Virus record (IMG/VR): IMGVR_UViG_3300025781_000015
Location: 1 to 44,493 of that record
Origin: a virus
DNA: 44,493 nt
Strand: one strand, 5' to 3'
Numbering within the stretch: position 1 is the stretch's first letter; each line of letters starts with the position of its first letter. Position numbers and translations under genes: made by a program. Below are positions 8,420 through 16,204 of this stretch, piece by piece. The notes under the pieces are model-generated. The model was not told the origin of the DNA, made no database searches, and was given only the letters and a program-made list of their open reading frames with translations.

Positions 8420-9609
8420 AGCAACCTCCCTTCCCCCATCCTCCCCTAGAGATTGGCGTACCCCAGTATCCAACCCCTCTAGTTCCAGACTTCTATACAA
8501 AGAGCGGTCATATCATTCTGGTCGTTAAGGAGAGCGTAGACAAGGGAACATACAACCCACAGCCCCTTGATGGTAGCGTAACCTACACAGGCAGGGATGC
8601 TAACAAATGGCCTTCCACTCTCTATCTCGTTTACCAGCGTCCTACTGAAGACAGCGAGTTTGTTTACAACTACTACGCAAATGATCGCACTCTTTCCTCG
8701 CAAGATCCTTGGAATTATGGACTGACCTATCAAGACGAGAATCCATCGTATCCTATCATTACTCGTCAGTATATCGTTCCTCGATCTCAATACGCCACAG
8801 TAGCTATTGGAACTGCCGACCCTGTGTTTGGTGGCAATGCCGTAATAACGAAGCAGGCTATGGCAGAGCTTGAAGATGGCAACCCTCTTCGCTCTAGGTA
8901 TGTGATGGTTCAGAGGGTTTATGAAACAATCCCCGGCCCCGTTGTTTCTGGACATCAGTACGACGATTTTCTTAATGAGAACATAACCATCAGCAAGCAG
9001 ATTATCCCAGCAGGAACATCTGCTCTTGCCTATAGCAATGGTCTTCTTTCATACAAAGATGAGCCAGTTGATTCAACCAAGTCTCAAAGGATCATATCTT
9101 CTATTTCATCCCTTCCAGAAAATAGGGTTGAATATAAGACAGCAACTCATTCTTCACCAACATTGGTATTTAGTCTGGCTATTGAATATCAGATATTTAG
9201 CACTAATCTCACAGACATTAGATTAAGAATTACTCCTGTTACTACAGCCGCCCAATCAAGGCAAACAATTCAGAGGATAACTACTTCTTTTTCTTATGGT
9301 GCGCCCACACCACCAGATCCAACTCAAATATTATCTCCTCAATTAAAAGACATCGCATATACTGGATTTAACATCAATTTTGATCTCGGCGGGGGTCTTT
9401 GTGACGCATTAAGTTATGAGGTTCTTACTGGATACAGAGGGGGAGATATTTCACAACCCATTGTCGAGGTGATTGACATTCCAGCCACAGCTATATCTGC
9501 AACAACATATAATTCCTATATTGGAACATATAAAATAACTTCCTTTGAGCAGGAATATTGGAAATCTAATATATGGGTTGCAAGGACTGTTGAAACCTAC
9601 ATCATCTAA
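8398..9609 (+). CDS. Probable structural (tail/appendage) protein, 403 aa
   Basis: No family recognised. It is beta-rich, with many Tyr, Pro, Ser and Thr and no cysteine cluster or membrane segment. The start ATG lies 22 nt inside the end of the 1565-aa gene. It is followed by two more genes of fibre-like composition with 1-nt junctions, so it is probably a virion tail or appendage component. The N-terminus is proline-rich (PPFPHPPLEIGVPQYPTP), suggesting an extended attachment arm. Confidence 0.5.
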   Translation: MATSKALKQPPFPHPPLEIGVPQYPTPLVPDFYTKSGHIILVVKESVDKGTYNPQPLDGSVTYTGRDANKWPSTLYLVYQRPTEDSEFVYNYYANDRTLSSQDPWNYGLTYQDENPSYPIITRQYIVPRSQYATVAIGTADPVFGGNAVITKQAMAELEDGNPLRSRYVMVQRVYETIPGPVVSGHQYDDFLNENITISKQIIPAGTSALAYSNGLLSYKDEPVDSTKSQRIISSISSLPENRVEYKTATHSSPTLVFSLAIEYQIFSTNLTDIRLRITPVTTAAQSRQTIQRITTSFSYGAPTPPDPTQILSPQLKDIAYTGFNINFDLGGGLCDALSYEVLTGYRGGDISQPIVEVIDIPATAISATTYNSYIGTYKITSFEQEYWKSNIWVARTVETYII

Positions 9610-9872
9610 TGGACTACTACGAATCAAGTCCAGTTCCTAAATCTGGGGATACAGCATCTGGAAATGGAGTTGGATATACCAAAATTGGTAATATATCCTC
9701 TCTTTCCATTCAATCTACAAGAGGTGGATTTTATATGCCAGATAAAGCACCGCCACCTAGCGGAGGAGGAGCATCTGGGACAACATATACGATTCAAATA
9801 TGCGTTAATGGCACTCCTATGAACCTTGATGTGTTGGTAGGAGCAGGAACTCAACCTTATCCAATTTCTTAA
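9609..9872 (+). CDS. Small structural protein with ICVNG C-terminal motif, 87 aa
   Basis: The protein is Gly/Ser-rich with a PPPSGGGASG linker near residues 48-57. Its C-terminus, QICVNGTPMNLDVLVGAG followed by TQPY, resembles the C-terminus of the 437-aa collagen-like fibre (DICVNGEAKKMKVLGTAPY). The shared ending suggests a common docking or trimer cap. The start overlaps the previous stop (TAATG). Function not otherwise recognised. Confidence 0.45.
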   Translation: MDYYESSPVPKSGDTASGNGVGYTKIGNISSLSIQSTRGGFYMPDKAPPPSGGGASGTTYTIQICVNGTPMNLDVLVGAGTQPYPIS

Positions 9873-9873
9873 T

Positions 9874-10791
9874 ATGTCTCATGCTTCTATTTTAGATCCT
9901 ATTAAATGCCTTCCATTAGCAACTGAATGGGATGGTGAAACTTATGGGACTTATGGGCCATCCAGCCCCTCTGGTGGGCCTGTATATGGAATAGGAACTG
10001 GAGCTATTCCAATAACAAAAGAACAATTTTATTACTGGGCATTAAAAGTAAAATTGGTTTCTTGTTATTCAAAAGCAACATTTCTAGACTATTCTAGCGG
10101 TCACGATGTTACCGATGAAAAAAAATTCCCCTGCACAATCGGAGGTTGTGCATACTCTATTGACTATGTACAAGATGCAAGTTTCCCAGTTGGAGTAAAT
10201 AGTTCCGTTTTTGCCTATGGTTGGAGTCCATCTTACGCATCTTCTGAAGGTGGAACTGATTTTGTTGTGCAACCTCAAACTGGATTTCACGATAAATTTG
10301 GAAGCAATAAAGAAGCTGGATATGCTTGCGGAACGGCAGGAGGTGAATCGCCAGTAGCAAGATGGACTCAAGCCGCCGTTCCTTGGTATGGAGTTTGTGG
10401 CGGGATGAATGATTATTTTGCTGGAGGTTATTCACCAACATATTCTAATTTCACAGATGCCAATTCAACGCCCATTAACTATACATCCGAAGTATTAAAT
10501 AGTCTTGTTGTAACAAATAATTATTATACAATAACGCAGCAGTTTTCTGCTGGTGTGTTCTGTATTGATTCATCTGGTCAAATCTATATTATCCCATATT
10601 TTAGCTATGAGGGGCAATATCCAGATCCTTTATTATGCACCTCGTACAAGGTGGATTCTTCAACAGCATCGTTGGGGACTTTAACATTGGGAGATCTTGG
10701 TTCGATTGATGTTTGGAACTGGTATGGAGGCACAGATGGTTCAATTCAAATCACTATCAATGTTGAACAAGAATGGTCTTATAGTGCTTGA
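9874..10791 (+). CDS. Probable structural protein, 305 aa
   Basis: Not recognised. Tyr, Gly, Ser, Thr and Cys are abundant and there are no charged helices, consistent with a beta-structured virion appendage or depolymerase-like domain. Local DNA is AT-richer than the capsid gene. The gene starts 1 nt after the previous stop; its TGA overlaps the -35 hexamer of the candidate promoter at 10788. Confidence 0.45.
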   Translation: MSHASILDPIKCLPLATEWDGETYGTYGPSSPSGGPVYGIGTGAIPITKEQFYYWALKVKLVSCYSKATFLDYSSGHDVTDEKKFPCTIGGCAYSIDYVQDASFPVGVNSSVFAYGWSPSYASSEGGTDFVVQPQTGFHDKFGSNKEAGYACGTAGGESPVARWTQAAVPWYGVCGGMNDYFAGGYSPTYSNFTDANSTPINYTSEVLNSLVVTNNYYTITQQFSAGVFCIDSSGQIYIIPYFSYEGQYPDPLLCTSYKVDSSTASLGTLTLGDLGSIDVWNWYGGTDGSIQITINVEQEWSYSA

Positions 10792-10819
10792 CAACCCCAT
10801 AGCGTTTGATTAAAACGCT
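10788..10819 (+). promoter_or_regulatory. Candidate promoter TTGACA-17-TAAAAC with inverted repeat
   Basis: TTGACA (10788-10793), 17 nt, TAAAAC (10811-10816), ending 12 nt before ATG 10829. A 7-bp inverted repeat AGCGTTT/AAACGCT (10801-10807 and 10813-10819) spans the -10 and could be an operator. Confidence 0.45.
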
Positions 10820-10828
10820 CCTACTGAA

Positions 10829-11779
10829 ATGATCGTCGCAATATCCTACCACCAAGGGGATCTTCCCCTAATGACTCGATGGGCTAACCATGTTGTAAAG
10901 CTCGGCCCTTATATCAACCATCAGCTTGTACTGCTTCCTGTACATGGCGTTTCTACTGACAAGATCGCAAACATCCTGTCTGGAAGTTTCAGCAATGTAT
11001 CGGTTGAGAAATGCCATCATACGGAGATGGGGTGGCCTATCTCATGCAACAAAGCATTTGAGACGATGGCATGGGCAGCTTTCCAGAAATATAAGGCTCC
11101 CTTCCTTTGGATGGAACCAGATGCTATTCCCATCAAGCAGGGATGGCTTAACGAGATTGAGATTGAGTATCGTTCGATGAATCGTCCATTCATGGGGGAC
11201 TTTGTGGAGATCCAAGGAGTGATGCCCAATGGAGTTAACCACATGAGTGGGATTGCCGTTTACCCTCCCGACCTCCCACGACTAGCTCCTACCATCTTCA
11301 ACAACGACAGGCTTGCTTGGGATATTGCTTCTGGCAACCAAGTGATTCGCCAGATGGCTAGGACTGGTCTTATCCAGCATGACTGGGTTCCTACGGAGAA
11401 ATGGCGTAGGGATAAGGTGGATGCCTCTTGCGTCAAGGAAGGTGCTGTTGTATACCATCCCGATAAGTTGGGTGTTCTTTTTAACGATGGTTTATCTCCG
11501 AATGGTACGCAGGGAGATCCTGCGGCGGGTGTTGCTTTGGTTGAGCAAAGTCCTCATGAAACAAAGGTTAAACCAGTTATTTGCAAAAGCGAGGTTCCTG
11601 TAGATACCATTGACGCTGCAATCAATTATGCAAAAGCCAGCACCAAAAACAAAAAAGCCTTCCTCGCAAGACTCGTCGAAGAAGGAATCCTCAAAGCCCC
11701 CAAAGCCAAGAAAGTCAAGCGCACTAGAACTAAAGTTCGCGGCTCTGTGGAAGTCGATACAGGGGCAGGAGCTAGTTGA
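10829..11779 (+). CDS. Glycosyltransferase-like protein with basic C-terminal tail, 316 aa
   Basis: The N-terminal domain (about residues 1-235) opens with MIVAISYHQGDLPLMTRWAN and contains FLWMEPDAIPIKQGW near residue 91, resembling the acidic metal motif of GT-A glycosyltransferases and the layout of the 240-923 protein. The C-terminal 60 residues are Lys/Arg-rich (APKAKKVKRTRTKVRG). The last ~150 nt overlap the following nuclease gene in another frame. It may modify sugars on the virion or host; substrate unknown. Confidence 0.5.
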   Translation: MIVAISYHQGDLPLMTRWANHVVKLGPYINHQLVLLPVHGVSTDKIANILSGSFSNVSVEKCHHTEMGWPISCNKAFETMAWAAFQKYKAPFLWMEPDAIPIKQGWLNEIEIEYRSMNRPFMGDFVEIQGVMPNGVNHMSGIAVYPPDLPRLAPTIFNNDRLAWDIASGNQVIRQMARTGLIQHDWVPTEKWRRDKVDASCVKEGAVVYHPDKLGVLFNDGLSPNGTQGDPAAGVALVEQSPHETKVKPVICKSEVPVDTIDAAINYAKASTKNKKAFLARLVEEGILKAPKAKKVKRTRTKVRGSVEVDTGAGAS

Positions 11780-12047
11780 GGAGCATAGGTTCCATCCTGT
11801 AAGGAAGTGGAGGCTGGATTTCTCTAGCCTAGAATCCAAGGTGGGAATAGAAATCCAAGGTGGAATCTGGAATGGCGGCAGACATGGTCGAGGCTATGGA
11901 ATCGCTCAAGACAATGAAAAGTCCAACGAGGCAATATTTTGCGGCTGGGTGATAATAAAACTTGCAGGCAATGCCATCACGCTAGACAATCTTCAAAAGA
12001 TAAAACAGCTTATCAATGAGAGATCATCTCACCATAAAGCAGATTGA
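11628..12047 (+). CDS. Vsr/DUF559-like PD-(D/E)XK endonuclease
   Basis: The core is SALELKFAALWKSI, then VRKWRLDFSS, then VGIEIQGGIW, matching the E...D-(n)-E-x-Q arrangement of small Vsr/DUF559-like nucleases. Length is 139 aa from ATG 11628, or 145 aa from ATG 11610. The Lys-rich N-terminal 35 residues are encoded in DNA shared with the glycosyltransferase tail. It is followed by, and overlaps, an HNH nuclease gene. It may be a homing-like or nicking enzyme, or process phage DNA; its target is unknown. Confidence 0.65.
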   Translation: MQKPAPKTKKPSSQDSSKKESSKPPKPRKSSALELKFAALWKSIQGQELVEEHRFHPVRKWRLDFSSLESKVGIEIQGGIWNGGRHGRGYGIAQDNEKSNEAIFCGWVIIKLAGNAITLDNLQKIKQLINERSSHHKAD

Positions 12048-12600
12048 GCATAGGGAATATTTGAAATCCCCTCTTTGGAGGTCAATAAGATCAAAGGCAA
12101 TAGCCCATTACGGAGAAGTTTGCGGAAGGTGCGGAGAACATGGTTCAGATGTCCATCACCTCACATATGAAAGGGTTGGAGGAAATGAGCTTTTAGAGGA
12201 TCTTCAAGTTCTTTGCAGGGGATGCCATGAGGCTGTTCATATAGCAGAAAGAAAAACCAGACACCAAAAAACAAAAAGGAGGGGATGTACCGCAGAAGCC
12301 CTTTACTCAATGTTGACAGACCAACACAAGAGGCAGATTGAATTAAAATATGGAGGGAATGCTTATTCTATATTAACTTCCCCTTCTAAAGAGGGTTGGA
12401 ACGCAAGAAAGACGGCAAGAAGGTTTGTTGGTATTCATTTTATTGTGGGAAATCTTGATTCATCTAACCCCGTGTACAAAAAGCAATCAAACTCAATTAA
12501 TCAATTTTATTACAGGCAGGAGTACAAATCTCTAAAAGAGAGTGGATTGCTAAATAAAGAAACCGCAAGAGAATTAAGAAACAAATACTTTTCCCGTTGA
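12016..12600 (+). CDS. HNH endonuclease
   Basis: A 194-aa protein with a clear HNH zinc-type core: CGRCGEHGSDVHHLTYERVG (about residues 35-54), then LLEDLQVLCRGCHEAVH. The two CxxC pairs and the HH pair give a complete catalytic/zinc set. The C-terminal ~100 residues are basic and could bind DNA. It overlaps the upstream nuclease by 32 nt. Placement as a nuclease pair directly before the capsid unit is typical of free-standing homing endonucleases, but a packaging-linked nicking role is possible. Confidence 0.8.
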   Translation: MRDHLTIKQIEHREYLKSPLWRSIRSKAIAHYGEVCGRCGEHGSDVHHLTYERVGGNELLEDLQVLCRGCHEAVHIAERKTRHQKTKRRGCTAEALYSMLTDQHKRQIELKYGGNAYSILTSPSKEGWNARKTARRFVGIHFIVGNLDSSNPVYKKQSNSINQFYYRQEYKSLKESGLLNKETARELRNKYFSR

Positions 12601-12626
12601 CTTAATGTAGAACTGCGTGATAGAAG
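12597..12626 (+). promoter_or_regulatory. Candidate capsid-gene promoter
   Basis: TTGACT (12597-12602) with a weak -10 (ATAGAA at 17 nt or TAGAAG at 18 nt). It overlaps the HNH stop codon. A start about 7 nt past the -10 would fall at ~12633, exactly where the 43-nt repeats begin. Confidence 0.35.
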
Positions 12627-12633
12627 CGCAACT

Positions 12634-12719
12634 AGCCGAAACCAGTCTTACTGGCGAAAGGGTGGCCACCTTTCAAAGCCGAAACCAGTCTTACTGGCGA
12701 GGGGTTGGCTACCTTTCAG
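12634..12719 (+). repeat. Two tandem 43-nt repeats in the capsid gene leader
   Basis: Units are 12634-12676 and 12677-12719. The first 24 nt are identical. Each unit folds into two hairpins: CCAGT-CTT-ACTGG, then a second stem flanked by G/C at its ends. In the second stem two A-T pairs of unit 1 are G-T pairs in unit 2, so pairing is preserved despite the changes. The unit length is not a multiple of three, so the repeat is unlikely to be coding. It is probably a structured 5' leader of the capsid mRNA. Confidence 0.8.
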
Positions 12720-12818
12720 AAACAATGTTATCCGATGCAATTGCGCTGGATGACAACACACGCATTTTCGTGCTTGCGCCCGATCATGCACAACTAACAA
12801 AACTTAATTACATATTAT

Positions 12819-14105
12819 ATGGCTTCTATTTCTTGCAGTACAGTAAATGACCTTTTTAGCAGAGAAACAAATCGTTTCTCCGTCGATGTTTGGGAGCGTT
12901 ACTCCGTCGACGGCCCTTGGGGTCGTCTCACTCGCGTTGGCAAATTCCCGCAGGGAATGGGTACTACCTTGACCGAAATCACGGTTGAGCGAGTCCTTTC
13001 CGGCAGCTTTGAAAACAGCTGGGCAAATGTTGGCACTTCTGGTGATGGCATCGCCGATGGCAATGTCTCCAATGGTTGCGTTCCTTCCCCTACGAATCTG
13101 TCCTTCGGTCAGACCTATCGTACTTGGAACCTCCAGACCCAGAGCTACCAGACCCCTTGCATCTGCTTGGACGATCTGAAGACCTCCTTCCAGATTGAGT
13201 CCCAGATTGCCAAGACCGTCGAGCAGCTCACCCAGCTCACCAAGACTGTTCTTGATAACCGTCGTCGTTCTGCCTACCTCCAGATCACCAATAAGATCCA
13301 GAGCGGCTACAACACGGAGTACACCTTCAACAGCAACTCCAGCATCCCCTCCACCGCAAGTGGTGGCGATCTGAACTACTGCGTCAATGGCACTTCGGTT
13401 GGCCTCCCCGCCCCGACTTACCAGCTCTCGCAGGATCAGCTCGATGAGCTTCGTGTCGTCCTCATCCGTGATGGTGCTGGACACAACGCTCTTGGTAAGG
13501 AGAATGGTGCGCCTGTCCTCGGACTCGTTACCTCCCCCGAAACCAGCCGTCAGCTCCTCCGTAACAACAGCGATCTCCGACAGGACATCCGCTATGCTAC
13601 GCCCAGCGAGCTTATCGCTCCCCTCGGTGTGGATCGTAGCTTCCAAGGCTACTACCACCTCGTCGATATGGAGGTTCCCCGCTTCACCTACAGCACCCCT
13701 AGCTACAACAGCTCTGGAGTTCTGGTCAGCGGTGGATGGACGCAGATCTATCCTTTCGTGTCCACAAGCACGAACAAGGGTCTGCGCTGGGATCACAATC
13801 CCGCCTACGATGTCGCTCCTTACGAGGCAGCGTTCATCTTCCACCCCGATGTGTATGAGGAAGCAGTCCAGCAGGTTGGCCCGAACATCCCCGGAGCCGC
13901 CTTCGACGACTATCCGTACTACTACAGCGGTCAGTTCTTCTGGCTCAACATCCGTGATGCCGTGCAGAACCCGCTCGGTAAGATCGGTCGCTGGTTGGCT
14001 GTGTTCCAGAACGGAACCCGTCCTATCGCTCCGTACCTCGGACGCACCATCATCCACAAGCGTTGCGCTAACGACTATAATCAAGTCGGATGCACCAACA
14101 GCTAA
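12819..14105 (+). CDS. Major capsid protein (probable)
   Basis: A 428-aa protein. Evidence is indirect but consistent. Size fits an HK97-fold capsid protein. Codon use is far more biased than in neighbouring genes, with many C-ending codons, as expected for the most abundant protein. The gene is a stand-alone unit with its own promoter, structured leader and strong terminator. The sequence has an N-terminal helix-poor arm, a central helix (QIAKTVEQLTQLTKTVLDN, about residue 130) and a C-terminal Tyr/Pro-rich region. An abundant fibre or decoration protein is the main alternative. Confidence 0.65.
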   Translation: MASISCSTVNDLFSRETNRFSVDVWERYSVDGPWGRLTRVGKFPQGMGTTLTEITVERVLSGSFENSWANVGTSGDGIADGNVSNGCVPSPTNLSFGQTYRTWNLQTQSYQTPCICLDDLKTSFQIESQIAKTVEQLTQLTKTVLDNRRRSAYLQITNKIQSGYNTEYTFNSNSSIPSTASGGDLNYCVNGTSVGLPAPTYQLSQDQLDELRVVLIRDGAGHNALGKENGAPVLGLVTSPETSRQLLRNNSDLRQDIRYATPSELIAPLGVDRSFQGYYHLVDMEVPRFTYSTPSYNSSGVLVSGGWTQIYPFVSTSTNKGLRWDHNPAYDVAPYEAAFIFHPDVYEEAVQQVGPNIPGAAFDDYPYYYSGQFFWLNIRDAVQNPLGKIGRWLAVFQNGTRPIAPYLGRTIIHKRCANDYNQVGCTNS

Positions 14106-14128
14106 TAGCTGATCGGTAATTCAAGAGA

Positions 14129-14162
14129 GGGCCATCCAGAAATGGGTGGCCCTTTTCTTTTA
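14129..14162 (+). terminator. Rho-independent terminator after capsid gene
   Basis: Stem GGGCCATCC (14129-14137) pairs with GGGTGGCCC (14144-14152), with one T-G pair and a 6-nt loop, followed by TTTTCTTTTAT. Confidence 0.9.
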
Positions 14163-14166
14163 TTCA

Positions 14167-14195
14167 TTGACCAGAAAGGTGGCATCAATTAAACA
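14167..14195 (+). promoter_or_regulatory. Candidate promoter TTGACC-17-TAAACA
   Basis: TTGACC (14167-14172), 17 nt, TAAACA (14190-14195), ending 10 nt before ATG 14206 and just after the capsid terminator, where a new promoter is expected. Confidence 0.5.
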
Positions 14196-14205
14196 TCAAT
14201 AGATT

Positions 14206-14562
14206 ATGCCTGCATCTTCTTTTGATTTGAATATACAACAAAACTCCGATTTTCTGGCGGTTGTTGCTGTAAATGATGGTCAAACACCTCCTAATCCTAT
14301 AAATCTTACAGGTTGCACTCTTTATGGGCAAATAAGGCAATCTCATATTTCTCCAATTTTAGCGTCATTTAATTTTTTTATTATTAATGCCGAAAATGGG
14401 GGATTTCAGTTCTCTTTGCCAGCGGCAAAAACATTGCTATTGCCAGTTACGACCTATCAATATCCATTAAAGTATGATATTATTTTGATTAACGGATCTG
14501 GTGGTCAGTCTAGGCTTTTTATGGGAAATGTTAATGTTAGCGAATCTATTACTTTAATATAA
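14206..14562 (+). CDS. Probable baseplate/fibre adaptor domain protein, 118 aa
   Basis: The N-terminus (SSFDLNIQQNSDFLAVVAVN) and the body (PINLTGCTLYGQIRQ ... LPAAKTLLLP) resemble the small Ig-like N-terminal domain of phage BppU/fibre-adaptor proteins (Fxx.QGdTf...dLTG.tv..qiR). The gene overlaps the collagen-like fibre gene by 1 nt (TAATG), so it likely links that fibre to the virion. Assigned from recalled motif pattern. Confidence 0.5.
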   Translation: MPASSFDLNIQQNSDFLAVVAVNDGQTPPNPINLTGCTLYGQIRQSHISPILASFNFFIINAENGGFQFSLPAAKTLLLPVTTYQYPLKYDIILINGSGGQSRLFMGNVNVSESITLI

Positions 14563-15875
14563 TGGATGCCAATATAACATTAATTCAGGCAACGGAGTTT
14601 TTACAAGGCCCACAAGGGGCTTCTGGGAATCAGGTTTTAAGTGGTGTTGGTGCGCCTGCTGCATCACTTGGTCAGATTGGAAATTTCTATATTGACACAT
14701 CAACAAGCGAATCTTACGGCCCCAAAACAGCTAATGGATGGGGGTCTCCAAAATCAAACATATATCTTGGATTGCAGGGCATACAAGGGCCAAGAGGAAT
14801 TGCTGGCCCAATTAGCAACCTTAACGATCCAATAACACTTACGGGAGTCCTTGGGGCGATTGAAATTGGCACATCTGGTTTATTTATTTATCCGGCTGTT
14901 GGTGGCGAGGCTTATATTACTTCAACGAAAGCATACATTGAATTGCCAACTGGAGATTATGCTGAATTAACGCCAGAAGATGGGTTAAAAATCAACACAT
15001 CCCTTGGAAATCTTGTTGCCAATTTGAACGGGATTTGTGCAACAGCCGCATCTGGGGCTTATGTTTCTGTTATAAACAATTCATCTTCTGGCCCCGGATT
15101 TGAAGCCGATGACGCAAGCGGCAACTTTATCAAAGCATACCCTTCAAGTTTAACTGTACAAAATTCCGAGGGTACGAACATTGTTTTTACTCCAACATCA
15201 TTAACCGCTACAAGCTCAAGCGGTGGGTCTGCATCTATCAATTCAAATGGTCATCTTAATATAGCAACATCAGAAGGCGGGACGGTTGTGCTTGATGAAT
15301 CAAAGTTGGAGGTTTCACAAGGAGAGACAAGCGCAGCCATTAGTAATTTGTCGGTTGATGTCAGTTCAACTTCTGTTAATATTGTTTCATCAGTTGGAGT
15401 TACTGGAGATACCTCTGTTACTGGGGATGTTTCAGTTATTGGAAACACCAATGCAACAGGAGAAGTTCATGTCAATGCTTCTGGATCAAATGTTGATGTA
15501 ACAAGCGATTCAATTACGGTGTCAAAATCTGAAAACAGTGCTGTTATAGATTCTACAAAAGTTGAGGTTATCACATCTGCATCTTCTGTTTCGATTAAGC
15601 CTTCTGAAATTGATATTGTTCTTCCAGATGCAACGGGAAAAATTGATCCATCTGGCCTTAAAGTTCAAAGCCCTGCTGGATATGTTTATTTATCAATCGG
15701 AAGCGAGGGGAGCCTAGAAACGGCAATTGTTGATTCTGGATCTGGGGCAAGCGTTACTATAAATATACCCACAGATGGATCTGGAGGGAAAATAAACGCA
15801 TCTTGGAAGGAAATTGATATTTGTGTTAATGGAGAGGCCAAGAAGATGAAGGTTCTTGGAACTGCCCCCTACTAA
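14562..15875 (+). CDS. Collagen-like tail fibre protein, 437 aa
   Basis: Short Gly-X-Y tracts at residues about 16-22 (GPQGASG) and 70-83 (GLQGIQGPRGIAGP) bracket a domain with the fibre signature GNFYIDTSTSESYGPK...GWG. Residues about 150-400 are repetitive, Val/Ser/Thr/Asp-rich beta-helix-like sequence (TGDTSVTGDVSVIGNTNATG). The C-terminus carries the ICVNG motif shared with the 87-aa protein at 9609. It is likely a trimeric host-contact fibre. Confidence 0.7.
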   Translation: MDANITLIQATEFLQGPQGASGNQVLSGVGAPAASLGQIGNFYIDTSTSESYGPKTANGWGSPKSNIYLGLQGIQGPRGIAGPISNLNDPITLTGVLGAIEIGTSGLFIYPAVGGEAYITSTKAYIELPTGDYAELTPEDGLKINTSLGNLVANLNGICATAASGAYVSVINNSSSGPGFEADDASGNFIKAYPSSLTVQNSEGTNIVFTPTSLTATSSSGGSASINSNGHLNIATSEGGTVVLDESKLEVSQGETSAAISNLSVDVSSTSVNIVSSVGVTGDTSVTGDVSVIGNTNATGEVHVNASGSNVDVTSDSITVSKSENSAVIDSTKVEVITSASSVSIKPSEIDIVLPDATGKIDPSGLKVQSPAGYVYLSIGSEGSLETAIVDSGSGASVTINIPTDGSGGKINASWKEIDICVNGEAKKMKVLGTAPY

Positions 15876-15881
15876 TCCCCC

Positions 15882-15910
15882 TTGACCAAAATACAACTAC
15901 AAACTAAATA
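15882..15910 (+). promoter_or_regulatory. Candidate promoter TTGACC-17-TAAATA
   Basis: TTGACC (15882-15887), 17 nt, TAAATA (15905-15910), ending 9 nt before ATG 15920. No terminator was seen between the fibre gene and this motif. Confidence 0.5.
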
Positions 15911-15919
15911 TCACCCATT

Positions 15920-16201
15920 ATGGCTTTGATTTTCACCATTCCCAAAGAATATACTCCTCCAGACGGAACAAAAGAGGGCGAGGAATTTTCTGAAATTGCT
16001 TCCTTTAAGTTCGATGGCAAGGACATGATGCTCCTCTCCGTTGGGCAGGACAAAACCCCTATCCTCAATCGCAATGTGAAGGAAGAGGAAGGCAAGCCCA
16101 AGGGAGCCAAAGCCGCCATGAAAGAGCAGCTTGATTCGCTTGAGGACAAGAGGGGTTCTGCCAGCATGGAAGATACCGAAGAAGCGGAGCAACAGGGCTA
16201 A
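15920..16201 (+). CDS. Hypothetical charged protein, 93 aa
   Basis: Not recognised. A short beta-prone N-terminal half (about residues 1-48) is followed by a highly charged tail with KEEEGKPKGAKAAMKEQLDS and SMEDTEEAEQQG. No membrane segment. It is the first gene after a candidate promoter in the fibre cluster, so a virion or chaperone-like role is possible by context. Confidence 0.45.
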   Translation: MALIFTIPKEYTPPDGTKEGEEFSEIASFKFDGKDMMLLSVGQDKTPILNRNVKEEEGKPKGAKAAMKEQLDSLEDKRGSASMEDTEEAEQQG

Positions 16202-16204
16202 TCC

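Noticed and set aside
12617-12850. 77-codon open frame in the capsid leader
   Set aside because: It runs through the 43-nt repeats, whose length is not a multiple of three, so the repeats would be read in two frames. It also overlaps the capsid start.
12804-14084. 426-codon open frame on the minus strand opposite the capsid gene
   Set aside because: It mirrors the strongly biased codon use of the capsid gene, has no promoter or ribosome-binding context, and its product looks like an artefact of that bias.
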